Part shown: positions 56,121 through 64,000 of the stretch, in pieces
Position numbering within the stretch: the stretch's first letter is position 1
Layout: every line of letters begins with the position of its first letter
Assembly (NCBI GenBank): GCA_021732975.1
Contig: JAKFWC010000021.1
Location: 1-64,000, forward strand
Reading direction: 5' to 3'
Length of the DNA stretch: 64,000 nt
Source: Planctomycetaceae bacterium
Lineage (GTDB): Bacteria > Planctomycetota > Planctomycetia > Planctomycetales > Planctomycetaceae
Translations under genes and position numbers: made by a program
Notes under the pieces: model-generated
Databases searched by the model: none
What the model was told of the DNA's origin: nothing
The model's input: only the letters and a program-made list of their open reading frames with translations

Positions 56121-57509
56121 TCATTTTCCTGCGACCGCCGGGGTGAGCGGCACCGGTAAAAACTCTTTCACGAGCTGCCCCGTCGCGACATCAAACAACC
56201 GTACGTTGCCGTCGAGACCACCCGTCGCGACTTGTTTGCCATCTGGACGGAACGCCACGGCGAAGACACCGGCTTTGTGCCCCGCGAGCTCGTGCAACAT
56301 CGCGCCGTCGTCGGTCTTGTAGATGCGCGCCGAACCTGTCGTTGCGTCGCTGGCTCCCACGACGAACTGCGAACCGTCGGCGTTGAACTGCACGCTGTAA
56401 ATGCGGCCATTCATCTTAGGATAGGCCCGAATCTTGTTGAAATCGTCGCCAATCTGCCGGGCTTGCGTGCGGAAAATCTTGTAGAGCTTTGGCTCGCCGT
56501 CCGCCCCGCCGATGAGAACTTGCTCCTCTTTGGGATGGCGTTGCACGGACATGATGCCCCCCTTCAACGCGCCGGGGGTGATGCTGGAAATGTTATCGAT
56601 AAACTGGGCGGTTTTGATTTCGGTGAGCTTCATCGACATATCGCGGCTGACGGAAATCAGGTGGTCGTTTTTCAGCGAAAATGTCGTGGCGAAGACGAGA
56701 TCGGAATGAGCATCCATCGACATGATCACTTTGCCGTCGGTGACGTTCAGCACGCGGGCTTTGTTGTCGAAACTGCCGAACGCGAGTTGCGAACTGTCGT
56801 CGCTGAAACTGGCACCGAAGAGCGTGTCGAACGAAATCGCGACCGATTGCTTCAACTTCTTGTCGGCGACATCCCACAATTGGACTTCCCCGAACAACGC
56901 CGGAGCGCCGCCGAGGACCGCGAGCGATTTGCCGTCGGGCGAGAATCGGACCGAGGTGATCTTGGACGAACGACCCACCAACCGGGCGACCAGACTGCCG
57001 CCATCCGCTTGATGTAACAACGTTTCGTGATAGCCGCTGACCGCAAGGAGTTGGCTGTCGGGAGAATACGACAGCGCGGTAATCACCGGCGGCGTGGAAT
57101 AGACCGGCGGGTGATCCGCACTCACGGTGTCCCGCGCGGCGGCAGGCGTGTCGTCCTTTGCCCCTTCCTGAATCCATCGACGCAGCAGGGCAACCTGCTC
57201 GGCTTTGAGTGGGTCGGCTCCGCGGGGCATCTCGGGTTTATCACCAGAGACGTATTGAATCAGCAGGCTGTTATCCGGCTGACCGGCGACGAATCCAGTG
57301 CCGTTTTCGCCACCCTTTTGGAAGGCCGCAAAGTCGGTAAGGATCAGATTGCCGCCCGCTTTCGCCGGTTGATGGCACCCCGAGCACTGCCGCTGAATGA
57401 GCGGACGCACCTGGCGGTAATAACTCACCGGCGCGGGGGCTTCCTCCGCCGAACGGATTGAGGACGTGAGTCCCATCAACACCGAAAACACGAGCGCAAG
57501 GTGCCGCAT
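56121..57509 (-). CDS. PSCyt1 domain fused to WD40 propeller, exported
   Basis: A 462-aa protein. A signal peptide of about 20 residues from ATG 57509 is followed by a PSCyt1 domain with haem motif CSGCH near 43. A WD40 beta-propeller from about 125 to the end has repeats such as ITSVRFSPDGKSLAVLG, LFGASFSDDSSQLAFGSFD and VFAVAFRPDGKQVATGGLDG. This is a planctomycete fusion, likely an envelope electron-transfer or scaffold protein. The DUF1549/DUF1553 gene follows it, separated by a family B hairpin. Confidence 0.9.
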   Translation of the reverse strand: MRHLALVFSVLMGLTSSIRSAEEAPAPVSYYRQVRPLIQRQCSGCHQPAKAGGNLILTDFAAFQKGGENGTGFVAGQPDNSLLIQYVSGDKPEMPRGADPLKAEQVALLRRWIQEGAKDDTPAAARDTVSADHPPVYSTPPVITALSYSPDSQLLAVSGYHETLLHQADGGSLVARLVGRSSKITSVRFSPDGKSLAVLGGAPALFGEVQLWDVADKKLKQSVAISFDTLFGASFSDDSSQLAFGSFDNKARVLNVTDGKVIMSMDAHSDLVFATTFSLKNDHLISVSRDMSMKLTEIKTAQFIDNISSITPGALKGGIMSVQRHPKEEQVLIGGADGEPKLYKIFRTQARQIGDDFNKIRAYPKMNGRIYSVQFNADGSQFVVGASDATTGSARIYKTDDGAMLHELAGHKAGVFAVAFRPDGKQVATGGLDGNVRLFDVATGQLVKEFLPVPLTPAVAGK

Positions 57510-57657
57510 AGAATACGACTCAAAACGAGGTGCGAGATCACGGTGACACAAATGACGGCAACATATCGACGATTCTCGATAGATTACCGCGCCGAACGGT
57601 CAGCCGTAAAGTCCCCGGTTGTGAAAACGCCTTGGCTGCTGTGTATCACACCGGTCG

Positions 57658-57724
57658 TGTGCCACGGCCGTGCGAATTGTAGGAAGTGCGCCTATTTTGC
57701 ACGGCTCACAGAGCCGTGGCACAC
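57658..57724. repeat. Family D double hairpin
   Basis: TGTGCCACGGCCGTG (itself palindromic) at the left and CACGGCTCACAGAGCCGTG followed by GCACA at the right. It sits in the gap between the divergent/convergent ends at 57510 and 57741, close to the stop of the U32 gene. Confidence 0.88.
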
Positions 57725-57740
57725 AAGCGGCTAACGTTTA

Positions 57741-60296
57741 TTACAGAATTGCGAGTGGGTTCCGGCGTTCTTCAAGTGTGCCGCGAGTGACGCCGACGCG
57801 GTTGGACGCTTCAAGGGCCTGCCACACGGCTTCACCGGTCAACTTGCCGTCGAGCAAATCGCCATAGAGAGCAATCGTGCGGGTGGCTTGGGTCGCGGTT
57901 TCATCGAGCAGTTCGACGCGGAAATCGCGGACGCCCCGTTCGAGCAATATGGGGACAATCTCCGCGGCACTTTGCGACCGCGAATTGTAGAGGGTGTTCC
58001 GGCAACCCACATCGGCTTTGAGCGGATGCTCGGCTCCTACCCGGTCGCGGAGTTTGACGAGATGATCGTCGCACGGCCGGCCGCAGTTCGTTTTGTTCGT
58101 GCCGGGTGACAGCACCGCACAGAAGACGCAATGCTCCATGTGGAACATCGGCATGTGCTGGTGGATCACTGTCTCGATCCAGGTTGCGGGAGTGTGACCG
58201 ACGAGGTCGAGCAACTGATCGCGATTCAAATCGTACGACGCCGTCAACCGCCGGGCACCGAACTGCATCAGCCAGTCGGCGGTCAATTCGTTCGTGACGT
58301 TCATCGAGTAATCGAGCACGAACGGAATGTTGTTGTCCTGACAGAACCGCATTCCCGCGAGATTTCGCACAAGAATTCCATCCGGCGACCAGCGTTTCAG
58401 GACGACGAAGATGCCGGTTTCCTCGGGCTTCTGGATGCGCGGCGGGGCGAGCCAGATCGTTTTACCGGCGGCATGGGCAATCTCGATCGCGCTGGAATAC
58501 TCCCGCAAGTCCTGAAAGTCGGCATACAGTGACGCCACCGAGGTCGCTGCCGCCGCACGGATTTGTTCGAGTGTGCGACAGAGGACATGCAGCCGCGCCG
58601 CTGTGGTTTCTGCTGAGATTGTTCGCGCTGTGTTCAAACTACTACGAAGGTGCGACAGGACATCACTGTCAGAGAGCGAACGCGCCGGCGGTTGCCCGCA
58701 GGTTTCGGTCAGGTCACGAATCAATTCCTGCCGCACGCGCGAGAGCACACTCAGCGGCACGATGGGGCTGCCGACGATTTCACAGCGCACGTCTCGCAAG
58801 CGAAAGACCGTGTGGCCCAAGCGCCCGAGTTGCTCGCGGAAGAACTCTTCGGACGCCGGCCGGGTCCGCGCAACTTGCAGCGGTTCCTCGCTGAAGACGG
58901 TGAGCGTCGCGCCGGTTTCAGTCTGTGCAACAATCCGCAGCGGTTCGCCGACAGACGCAAATACTTCGAAGTTGACGTTCTGTTTGCGGACGGGATCGGC
59001 GGACGAAAACGATTGCCGCAGCCGCGCAGTCAATTCCGGATCGTCGGTTTTCCACACTTTCTGACCGGGGACGACGCGCGAGAAATCGATGTGTCCCGGC
59101 TGAAATTCAAGGTCGACATGGCCTGTTGAAACGGTTTCTTCCAAGCGATCCTGATCGCGATAAACGCCGAAGACGCGGCCGCCCTGTTCATCTCCGGCGA
59201 CGGTGCGGTCGCCGTCGAAGACGATGCCATCACCGCGTTTAATCGGGGCGGCGAGTTTCACTTCGACGCAATCGGTGAGCACCGTGACGACTTCACCCAG
59301 AAACACGCCGCGTTTGGCGGAACTGAGCGCCGGCACCAATCGCTTGTGGTCGCATCCCTCCAGCCAGCCGGGAGCCAAGCCGCGTGAGAACGACAATTCC
59401 ATCTCGCGCTGGGCATCAGCATCGAGACGGACCGGCTGCTGCTCCATCGCGGCATCAATTGCCGTACGGTAATGCCGGGTAATGTTGGCGACGTACTCCG
59501 GCGTCTTCAACCGGCCTTCGATTTTGAACGAGTTGACCCCGGCAGCAATGAGGTCGGGCGTGAGTTCATACGCGGCCAAGTCCTGTGGACTAAGTAGGTA
59601 TTTCATTGCGCCGAGATCGACATCTTTGCCGTCGCAAATCAGTTCGTACGGCAACCGGCACGCCTGGGCACATTGACCGCGATTGGCACTGCGACCGCCG
59701 AGCGATTCACTAGTCAGACACTGTCCGGAGTACGCGACGCACAACGCTCCGTGAACGAAGACCTCGATTTCGAGGTCCGTCTGCTGACGAATCATGCGGA
59801 TTTCGTCCAATGACATTTCGCGGGCCAGCACCACGCGCTCGATGCCGAGTTCCGCGGCGACGTTGATGCACTCGGCGCTCGTGAGCGTCATTTGTGTCGA
59901 CGCATGCAACGGCAGGTCTGGCGACAACGCCCGGATCAGTCGCGCGACGCCAATATCCTGCACGAGTACGGCATCGACACCCAACTTCGTGATGGCCCGC
60001 ACGGCGGCAATCACATCTGGCAACTCGTTGGTGAAGGCCAACGTGTTCAGCGTCACGAAGCCTTTCACACCCCGTTGATGCAGGTACTTCATCGCCTCGG
60101 CGGTTTCATCGAGGGACAAATTCGCTGCCCGGGCGCGGGCATTGAAGCCAACATCCAAGCCGAAGTAGACCGCATCCGCCCCGTTTTCGACGGCGGCGGG
60201 AAGGCACGCCATGCTCCCCACCGGCGCGAGCAGCTCCGGTCGTTGGAGCGGCAGCGGAGACAAAGTGAGAACAGCGTCAGCGATAGCGGTCGACAA
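57741..60296 (-). CDS. U32-family peptidase-like protein (RlhA/YdcP-like, with DUF3656)
   Basis: An 851-aa cytosolic protein. The U32 domain carries the signature EVFVHGALCVAYSGQC followed by a Cys-rich stretch (RGQCAQACRLPYEL) near 185-215. A middle part matches the collagenase-like DUF3656 extension, and a second U32-like half follows. Escherichia coli RlhA of this group hydroxylates C2501 of 23S rRNA, so rRNA modification is likelier than proteolysis. The start is TTG 60296, with GAGG 7 nt upstream. A cysteine cluster near the C-terminus (CVFCAVLSPGTNKTNCGRPC) could hold an Fe-S cluster. Confidence 0.85.
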   Translation of the reverse strand: MSTAIADAVLTLSPLPLQRPELLAPVGSMACLPAAVENGADAVYFGLDVGFNARARAANLSLDETAEAMKYLHQRGVKGFVTLNTLAFTNELPDVIAAVRAITKLGVDAVLVQDIGVARLIRALSPDLPLHASTQMTLTSAECINVAAELGIERVVLAREMSLDEIRMIRQQTDLEIEVFVHGALCVAYSGQCLTSESLGGRSANRGQCAQACRLPYELICDGKDVDLGAMKYLLSPQDLAAYELTPDLIAAGVNSFKIEGRLKTPEYVANITRHYRTAIDAAMEQQPVRLDADAQREMELSFSRGLAPGWLEGCDHKRLVPALSSAKRGVFLGEVVTVLTDCVEVKLAAPIKRGDGIVFDGDRTVAGDEQGGRVFGVYRDQDRLEETVSTGHVDLEFQPGHIDFSRVVPGQKVWKTDDPELTARLRQSFSSADPVRKQNVNFEVFASVGEPLRIVAQTETGATLTVFSEEPLQVARTRPASEEFFREQLGRLGHTVFRLRDVRCEIVGSPIVPLSVLSRVRQELIRDLTETCGQPPARSLSDSDVLSHLRSSLNTARTISAETTAARLHVLCRTLEQIRAAAATSVASLYADFQDLREYSSAIEIAHAAGKTIWLAPPRIQKPEETGIFVVLKRWSPDGILVRNLAGMRFCQDNNIPFVLDYSMNVTNELTADWLMQFGARRLTASYDLNRDQLLDLVGHTPATWIETVIHQHMPMFHMEHCVFCAVLSPGTNKTNCGRPCDDHLVKLRDRVGAEHPLKADVGCRNTLYNSRSQSAAEIVPILLERGVRDFRVELLDETATQATRTIALYGDLLDGKLTGEAVWQALEASNRVGVTRGTLEERRNPLAIL

Positions 60297-60356
60297 ATCA
60301 CGGCCTCAAAAGACAAAGAGACGAATAGTATACGCAGTCCGCAGCGGAATTCGGTC

Positions 60357-61253
60357 TCAATCGGTACGGTCGGGGACGAATAACGTCAATGCTCGCGGAA
60401 GGAGGCTGATTTCCACGGGTGTTGTGCCCGCCGGATCGCCATCCAGATGCACGGGAATGGGTTCATCGCAGGTGATTGTCGCCCCCGACAGTTGGAGACA
60501 GACCACCGCGCGACGGCGTTCGACCGTTCCCCACCACGCGGCCCAGAGATCGAGCAGTCGATTCCACAGCGTGCCGCGTTGGAACAGCCGGAAATCCAGC
60601 AAACCATCATCCCCCACTGCGGTTTTAGCCCAGCGTAGTCCAACAGCATAGGTCGGTAAGTTCGACAAGAGGATATGCGTTGCGCGGTGGGTGTTTCCCA
60701 CGGGATCGTGGAGTGTCAACGTCGGCCAATCACGACGGCAAAGGCAGCGCCAGATCGGTCCGAGATAGTGCAGTTTCGTAATATGACCGCGACGGGCGGA
60801 GTGGACATCGTGAATGATGGACGCATCAAGTCCGATGCCCGCACAGATGACGAACCGCTTGCTTCCTGCACAACCGACATCCAGGACACGCGTGTGACCG
60901 GCATGGATGATGGCCGCGAGTCGGCGGCCCGAGCGCGGGAGACGAAAGAATTTGGCGAGCAGGTTCTCGGTTCCGAGCGGTAACACGGTGAGTGGGACGC
61001 CGGGATAACGAGTGAGGAGGTCGCATACGGTGCCGTCGCCGCCAGCAGCGATGAGACAGTGCAACCGCAGTCGATGAGCAGGATCGGACATCCACGCGGC
61101 CAAGCGGTCGCGGTTGCGAAACATCCGGGGTTGATAGCCGTGCGACTTCAGTTCACGGACGAGTTCAAGCAGTTCCCACCGGCGCGTGCGAGCCCCGGCT
61201 TTGGGATTCCGTTGGATCACGACGTAGCGCAAAGTGGGCCGTGCGGAACTCAA
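60357..61253 (-). CDS. Diacylglycerol kinase-like lipid kinase
   Basis: A 298-aa soluble enzyme of the DAGK_cat family with NPKAG at 16-20, the nucleotide loop AAGGDGTVCDLL at 69-80 and the C-terminal ligand domain (PIPVHLDGDPAG). It should phosphorylate a lipid such as diacylglycerol. The start is TTG 61253, which overlaps the stop of the zinc-ribbon gene (TTGA), so translation is probably coupled. It lies near pgsA, in a small phospholipid-related cluster. Confidence 0.88.
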   Translation of the reverse strand: MSSARPTLRYVVIQRNPKAGARTRRWELLELVRELKSHGYQPRMFRNRDRLAAWMSDPAHRLRLHCLIAAGGDGTVCDLLTRYPGVPLTVLPLGTENLLAKFFRLPRSGRRLAAIIHAGHTRVLDVGCAGSKRFVICAGIGLDASIIHDVHSARRGHITKLHYLGPIWRCLCRRDWPTLTLHDPVGNTHRATHILLSNLPTYAVGLRWAKTAVGDDGLLDFRLFQRGTLWNRLLDLWAAWWGTVERRRAVVCLQLSGATITCDEPIPVHLDGDPAGTTPVEISLLPRALTLFVPDRTD

Positions 61254-61426
61254 CCCCGTCCACCTTCACAGCAGGTTTGACAGATCGTATGGCAGCGCTC
61301 GCAGACCCACTTCTGACGGATCGCGATCAGATGTCCGCCGCAAACCGGGCACACGGGGAGATCCTCCAGCGATTCCACAGACGGTGGGGTCGTCGTCGAT
61401 GGCGGTGGTGGCTGAGGTTCTTCCAT
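61250..61426 (-). CDS. Small zinc-ribbon protein (58 aa)
   Basis: MEEPQPPPPSTTT (Pro-rich, residues 1-15) then a tight cysteine cluster: CPVCGG at 26-31 and CERCHTICQTCC at 42-53, with basic residues between. Cys26/29/42/45, or an arrangement using 49/52/53, could bind zinc. ATG 61426 gives 58 aa; the open frame continues upstream through repeat DNA. The stop overlaps the lipid kinase start by 4 nt. Similar small proteins occur in planctomycetes, as far as I recall, but no function is known to me. Confidence 0.75.
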   Translation of the reverse strand: MEEPQPPPPSTTTPPSVESLEDLPVCPVCGGHLIAIRQKWVCERCHTICQTCCEGGRG

Positions 61427-61444
61427 GGAATGTTGCCTGGTTCC

Positions 61445-61512
61445 TGTGTACCACTGGTTCTGCCAGTGCTGTTTTTTCAGGAGGAAGACACTGGCAGAGC
61501 CAGTGGCACACG
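61445..61512. repeat. Family D-type double hairpin
   Basis: TGTGTACCACTGG-TTCTG-CCAGTG on the left and CACTGG-CAGAG-CCAGTGGCACACGA on the right. Each arm is a small hairpin and the two are mutually inverted. It lies between the zinc-ribbon and pgsA genes. Confidence 0.88.
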
Positions 61513-61530
61513 AAATCACTCGATGGGCTT

Positions 61531-62136
61531 TCAACCTAAAGTTCGCAGGATGGTGACTCCGCGTTGAACGTAGATGACGCCACTCCAGAGGGTCACGAGC
61601 ACCATTCCCCAGAGAGAAAGATCTCGCAGCAACACAATCGACATCGGGCCGATCATCCACGTGCGAATCGCGTCATCCATGGTCAATAGGGCGATGGTTG
61701 CCGCCACGCATTGCAGGAACATCTTCAGCTTGCCCACCGCCGACGCAGAAAAATCCGCCCCGCGCTGTTCGAGGAAACCTCGCAGGCTGGTGACGAGCAT
61801 CTCGCGTCCCAGGACCGCAATCACCATCCACGCCGTGACGCCCGATTCCCGATACGGCAACAGGAAGATGAACACGCCGGACGTGATGAACTTGTCCACA
61901 AACGGGTCCATGATGCGGCCCAGTTGCGTGATTAATTGGTACTTGCGGGCGATGTAGCCATCGAGGATGTCCGTCAGCACCGCGAAGACAAACAGCCCCG
62001 CGGACCACACCCAACCCACGCCGGCGGACATCATGCCGAACAACACAAACGACAGCGCCAGCCGCGCGAACGTAATGATGTTCGGCAGATTCAGGTTGCG
62101 CTCGGGAACGGATGTCATCGTGGGAGAAGTCATCAT
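61531..62136 (-). CDS. pgsA: CDP-diacylglycerol-glycerol-3-phosphate 3-phosphatidyltransferase
   Basis: A 201-aa membrane enzyme making phosphatidylglycerol phosphate. The CDP-alcohol phosphotransferase motif is complete: Asp59-Gly60-x2-Ala63-Arg64-x8-Gly73-x3-Asp77-x3-Asp81. Five or six hydrophobic helices and length fit PgsA. The start is ATG 62136, with an adjacent in-frame ATG at 62133. Its product, after dephosphorylation, is the substrate of the cardiolipin synthase at 17914. Confidence 0.93.
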   Translation of the reverse strand: MMTSPTMTSVPERNLNLPNIITFARLALSFVLFGMMSAGVGWVWSAGLFVFAVLTDILDGYIARKYQLITQLGRIMDPFVDKFITSGVFIFLLPYRESGVTAWMVIAVLGREMLVTSLRGFLEQRGADFSASAVGKLKMFLQCVAATIALLTMDDAIRTWMIGPMSIVLLRDLSLWGMVLVTLWSGVIYVQRGVTILRTLG

Positions 62137-62199
62137 TCTTTGCTTGCGATTAGCGGGCGAAAAAGTCTGCGATCAATTTCAAATTGATGCAGATTCGAC

Positions 62200-62598
62200 C
62201 TATTCCAGCCAATCTTCAAATCGTAATCCGGGAATCAGAGCGAAGTGTTTTACATTGTGCGTGACCAATGTCAGATCATTTTGAATTGCTACCGCCGCAA
62301 TCATCATGTCGACAACATCAACTACCAAACCCTTCGCTAACATTTCAGACCGCAGGCGACCGAATGTTCGGGCACATGCACGATCAAAATCGATGATTTT
62401 CACATCGACCAGCATGTCGTTATCGATGGCTTTCAATAACTGTTCCGACCGACCTCGTTTCATTGCCCAGACATAGAGTTCCGCCAGTGAGATCGAAGCG
62501 ATGCACAGCCCGCCGTTATGCTGAAAGAAACGATGTGTCAACCGAGCCGGGCGTCTTAACCATGCTGAGCAGATATTCGTATCGAGCAGGTAGCTCAT
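62200..62598 (-). CDS. PIN-domain ribonuclease toxin (VapC-like)
   Basis: A 132-aa PIN nuclease with conserved acidic residues in SYLLDTNIC (Asp6), SLAELYVW and VVDMMIAA. It probably cleaves RNA and is held inactive by the adjacent antitoxin. Its ATG overlaps the antitoxin stop by 4 nt (62595-62598), the usual TA layout. DNA here is visibly more AT-rich than in pgsA and rimO on either side, which suggests horizontal acquisition. Confidence 0.88.
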   Translation of the reverse strand: MSYLLDTNICSAWLRRPARLTHRFFQHNGGLCIASISLAELYVWAMKRGRSEQLLKAIDNDMLVDVKIIDFDRACARTFGRLRSEMLAKGLVVDVVDMMIAAVAIQNDLTLVTHNVKHFALIPGLRFEDWLE

Positions 62599-62852
62599 TC
62601 GTTATCTTCCAGATCGAGGTCGCGATTTCGACCCCCTTGACGCGATCGGGCAATTTCCTCCAGGATGCGGTCGTCTTCTTCAGTCCACCACTCGTTGAGA
62701 ATTCCTGCGCATCGACTTAACCCGTCTCCCCATTTGGTTAAGGATGCGGGTGTGGGTTGAAGCACAACTTGGACGCGCACGCCATCCGGAAGCTCCAAGG
62801 GCTCTGTCAATTCGATGGATTGACCATGCACGATTCCTTCGTATGTCTTCAT
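62595..62852 (-). CDS. Antitoxin of the PIN toxin (DUF104/AF2212-like)
   Basis: An 85-aa protein. The N-terminal TYEGIVHGQSIELTEPLELP resembles the AF2212/DUF104 antitoxin fold; the C-terminal acidic/basic part (WTEEDDRILEEIARSRQ) is a typical toxin-binding tail. It precedes and overlaps the toxin gene. It probably also represses the pair by binding its promoter, which would lie in the short gap to rimO (62853-62867) or inside the rimO 3' end. Confidence 0.82.
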   Translation of the reverse strand: MKTYEGIVHGQSIELTEPLELPDGVRVQVVLQPTPASLTKWGDGLSRCAGILNEWWTEEDDRILEEIARSRQGGRNRDLDLEDNE

Positions 62853-62867
62853 CGTAATTCCTTCGAT

Positions 62868-64000
62868 CTATCCCATCCGCACAATGGGTAATCCCGCTTC
62901 CAGTTGCGGGGCGCGGCCGCTTTCGTCCGCACCGGTGGCTTGGCCGACGAAATCGTAGTCGCGGCGTTCGAGCAGTTCGACGGGGACCATTTGTCCGGGG
63001 GCGAGATTCTCGCCGGTAACGTAGACTTCGCCATCAATTTCTGGAGCATCGCAGTACGCGCGGCCGGTCCACACGCCGTCTTCTACGGGGGCATCGATCA
63101 GCACATCGAGTTCGTAGCCGAGCAGTGAGTCGCCGAACTGGAAGGCGATATCCTGTTGCAACGCCATCAGCTCATCACGCCGGGCTTCTTTGACGGATTC
63201 GGGAAGATGGTCGGTCAATTTCACGGCGGGTGTGCCCGGTTCGACGGAGTACGTGAAGACGCCCATTCGCTGGAATTGCGTCTCTTTCACGAACTGCCGC
63301 ATCGTCTCGAACTGAGCGTCAGTTTCGCCGGGAAAACCAGTGATGAACGTGGTTCGCAGCACGAGATTCGGAATCCGTTCACGGAGCTTGTGAATAAGCG
63401 TTTCCGTCTGGGCCCGGTTCACACGACGTTGCATCCGTCGCAGCAGCGTGTCGTCGATGTGCTGCAACGGCATGTCGAGGTATGGAAGAATTTTCGGCGA
63501 CTGTGCGATCGTCTCAATCAATTCGTCGGTGAAGTTGATCGGGTAGAGATAGAGCAGGCGAATCCAATCGATCCCCTCGACCTTTTCGAGCTCCTTCAGC
63601 AACTCGGCGAGACGCAGGCGGCCGTAAAGATCGAGGCCGTAGTATGTCGTGTCCTGCGCGACGAGATTCAGCTCGCGGACGCCATCACTTGCCAGTTCGC
63701 GAGCTTCTTCCAGCACCATTTCGATCGGTTTGGTGACGTGCTTGCCGCGCATCTTCGGGATTGAGCAGAACGTACAGGTGCGGTCGCAGCCCTCGGAGAT
63801 TTTCAGATAGGCATAGTGCCGCGGCGTGATGCGGAGGCGCGCGCGATCGTCCATCGCTTTAATCGGCGCGGGACGGAACAGCTCGCGCTGCTCGCGGGCG
63901 CCCCCAACGAGGTGATCCGCGACCCGGTTGATTTCATCGCGACCGAAGACCCCGACGATGTGGTCAATTTCGGGAAGTTCGTCCACCAGCGCCGGACCGA
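62868..64000 (-). CDS. rimO: Ribosomal protein S12 methylthiotransferase, 5' part beyond the window
   Basis: 377 residues are visible; the frame is open to the window end (the codons upstream of GTG 63986 read GPAL, in line with the family). The radical-SAM cluster CDRTCTFC lies about residue 67 from 63986. The SAM-binding and C-terminal TRAM regions follow (YSVEPGTPA; ...GQMVPVELLERRDYDFVG). RimO adds a methylthio group to Asp of ribosomal protein S12. The N-terminal UPF0004 domain lies outside. No sign of frameshift. Confidence 0.93.
   Translation of the reverse strand, partial: GPALVDELPEIDHIVGVFGRDEINRVADHLVGGAREQRELFRPAPIKAMDDRARLRITPRHYAYLKISEGCDRTCTFCSIPKMRGKHVTKPIEMVLEEARELASDGVRELNLVAQDTTYYGLDLYGRLRLAELLKELEKVEGIDWIRLLYLYPINFTDELIETIAQSPKILPYLDMPLQHIDDTLLRRMQRRVNRAQTETLIHKLRERIPNLVLRTTFITGFPGETDAQFETMRQFVKETQFQRMGVFTYSVEPGTPAVKLTDHLPESVKEARRDELMALQQDIAFQFGDSLLGYELDVLIDAPVEDGVWTGRAYCDAPEIDGEVYVTGENLAPGQMVPVELLERRDYDFVGQATGADESGRAPQLEAGLPIVRMG

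Noticed and set aside
61427-61660. Longer form of the zinc-ribbon protein (136 aa)
   Set aside because: The extra N-terminal part crosses the end of pgsA and a family D-type repeat; only the last 58 residues carry a conserved-looking motif.

Overview
The window is chromosomal DNA of a planctomycete (Planctomycetota), high in GC by eye. The strongest taxonomic markers are four proteins of lineage-typical families: a DUF1501 protein, two PSCyt/DUF1549/DUF1553 cytochrome-like proteins and a PSCyt1-WD40 protein. A cysteine-rich YTV-type surface protein, a one-pass Ser/Thr kinase, an FG-GAP protein and an LRR of the planctomycete type support this. Kdo activation (KdsB) points to a Gram-negative type envelope. 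I see no rRNA, tRNA, CRISPR array or insertion-sequence transposase.

Layout. 1-3.8 kb: a DASS/SLC13 anion transporter coupled to a trans-sulfuration PLP enzyme, then a metallophosphoesterase. 4-7.9 kb: a 93-aa unknown, a PknB-like kinase with a large ectodomain and a good sigma70-type promoter, and a rhodanese. 8.1-12.6 kb: a tightly overlapping ABC export operon (large membrane protein, ATPase, permease). 12.8-19.4 kb: an enolase-superfamily enzyme, an HD phosphohydrolase, a DUF2079 membrane protein and cardiolipin synthase. 19.6-21 kb: the YTV surface protein with its own terminator. 21.5-28.9 kb: a sugar isomerase-like protein, a 49-aa histone H1-like protein, RNase III, an HtrA/Deg protease, a zinc phospholipase C-like/DUF4332 fusion and a tagaturonate epimerase (UxaE-type). 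29-36.5 kb: phosphohexomutase, a phosphodiesterase/pyrophosphatase, an FG-GAP protein, a HEAT protein, an SDR and unknown membrane proteins. 36.6-41.2 kb: a ribose-type ABC importer (lipoprotein, permease fused to an LRR tail, double ATPase). 41.2-44.2 kb: pyrG and kdsB. 44.4-57.5 kb: the planctomycete cytochrome/DUF cluster, an esterase, a SAM methyltransferase and a second trans-sulfuration enzyme. 57.7-64 kb: a U32 peptidase-like protein, a lipid kinase coupled to a tiny zinc-ribbon protein, pgsA, a VapBC-like toxin-antitoxin pair and the 3' part of rimO, cut by the window end.

The most unusual aspect is between the genes. At least twenty intergenic inverted repeats fall into several unrelated sequence families. 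In some families each arm of the long inverted repeat is itself a hairpin, the architecture of REP doublets (BIMEs). In another family the hairpin begins exactly at stop codons of unrelated genes (TGAAGCCCAGGG). Some elements supply the last codons and stop of the neighbouring gene (kdsB, the sugar permease, the phosphohexomutase). No RAYT/TnpA-REP gene is in the window, so any mobilising enzyme would have to be elsewhere.

Functionally the region mixes housekeeping (CTP, Kdo and phospholipid synthesis, RNA processing, ribosomal protein modification) with envelope and carbohydrate-related accessory genes. Lipid genes recur: cardiolipin synthase, PgsA, a diacylglycerol-kinase-type lipid kinase and a ZnPLC-like protein.
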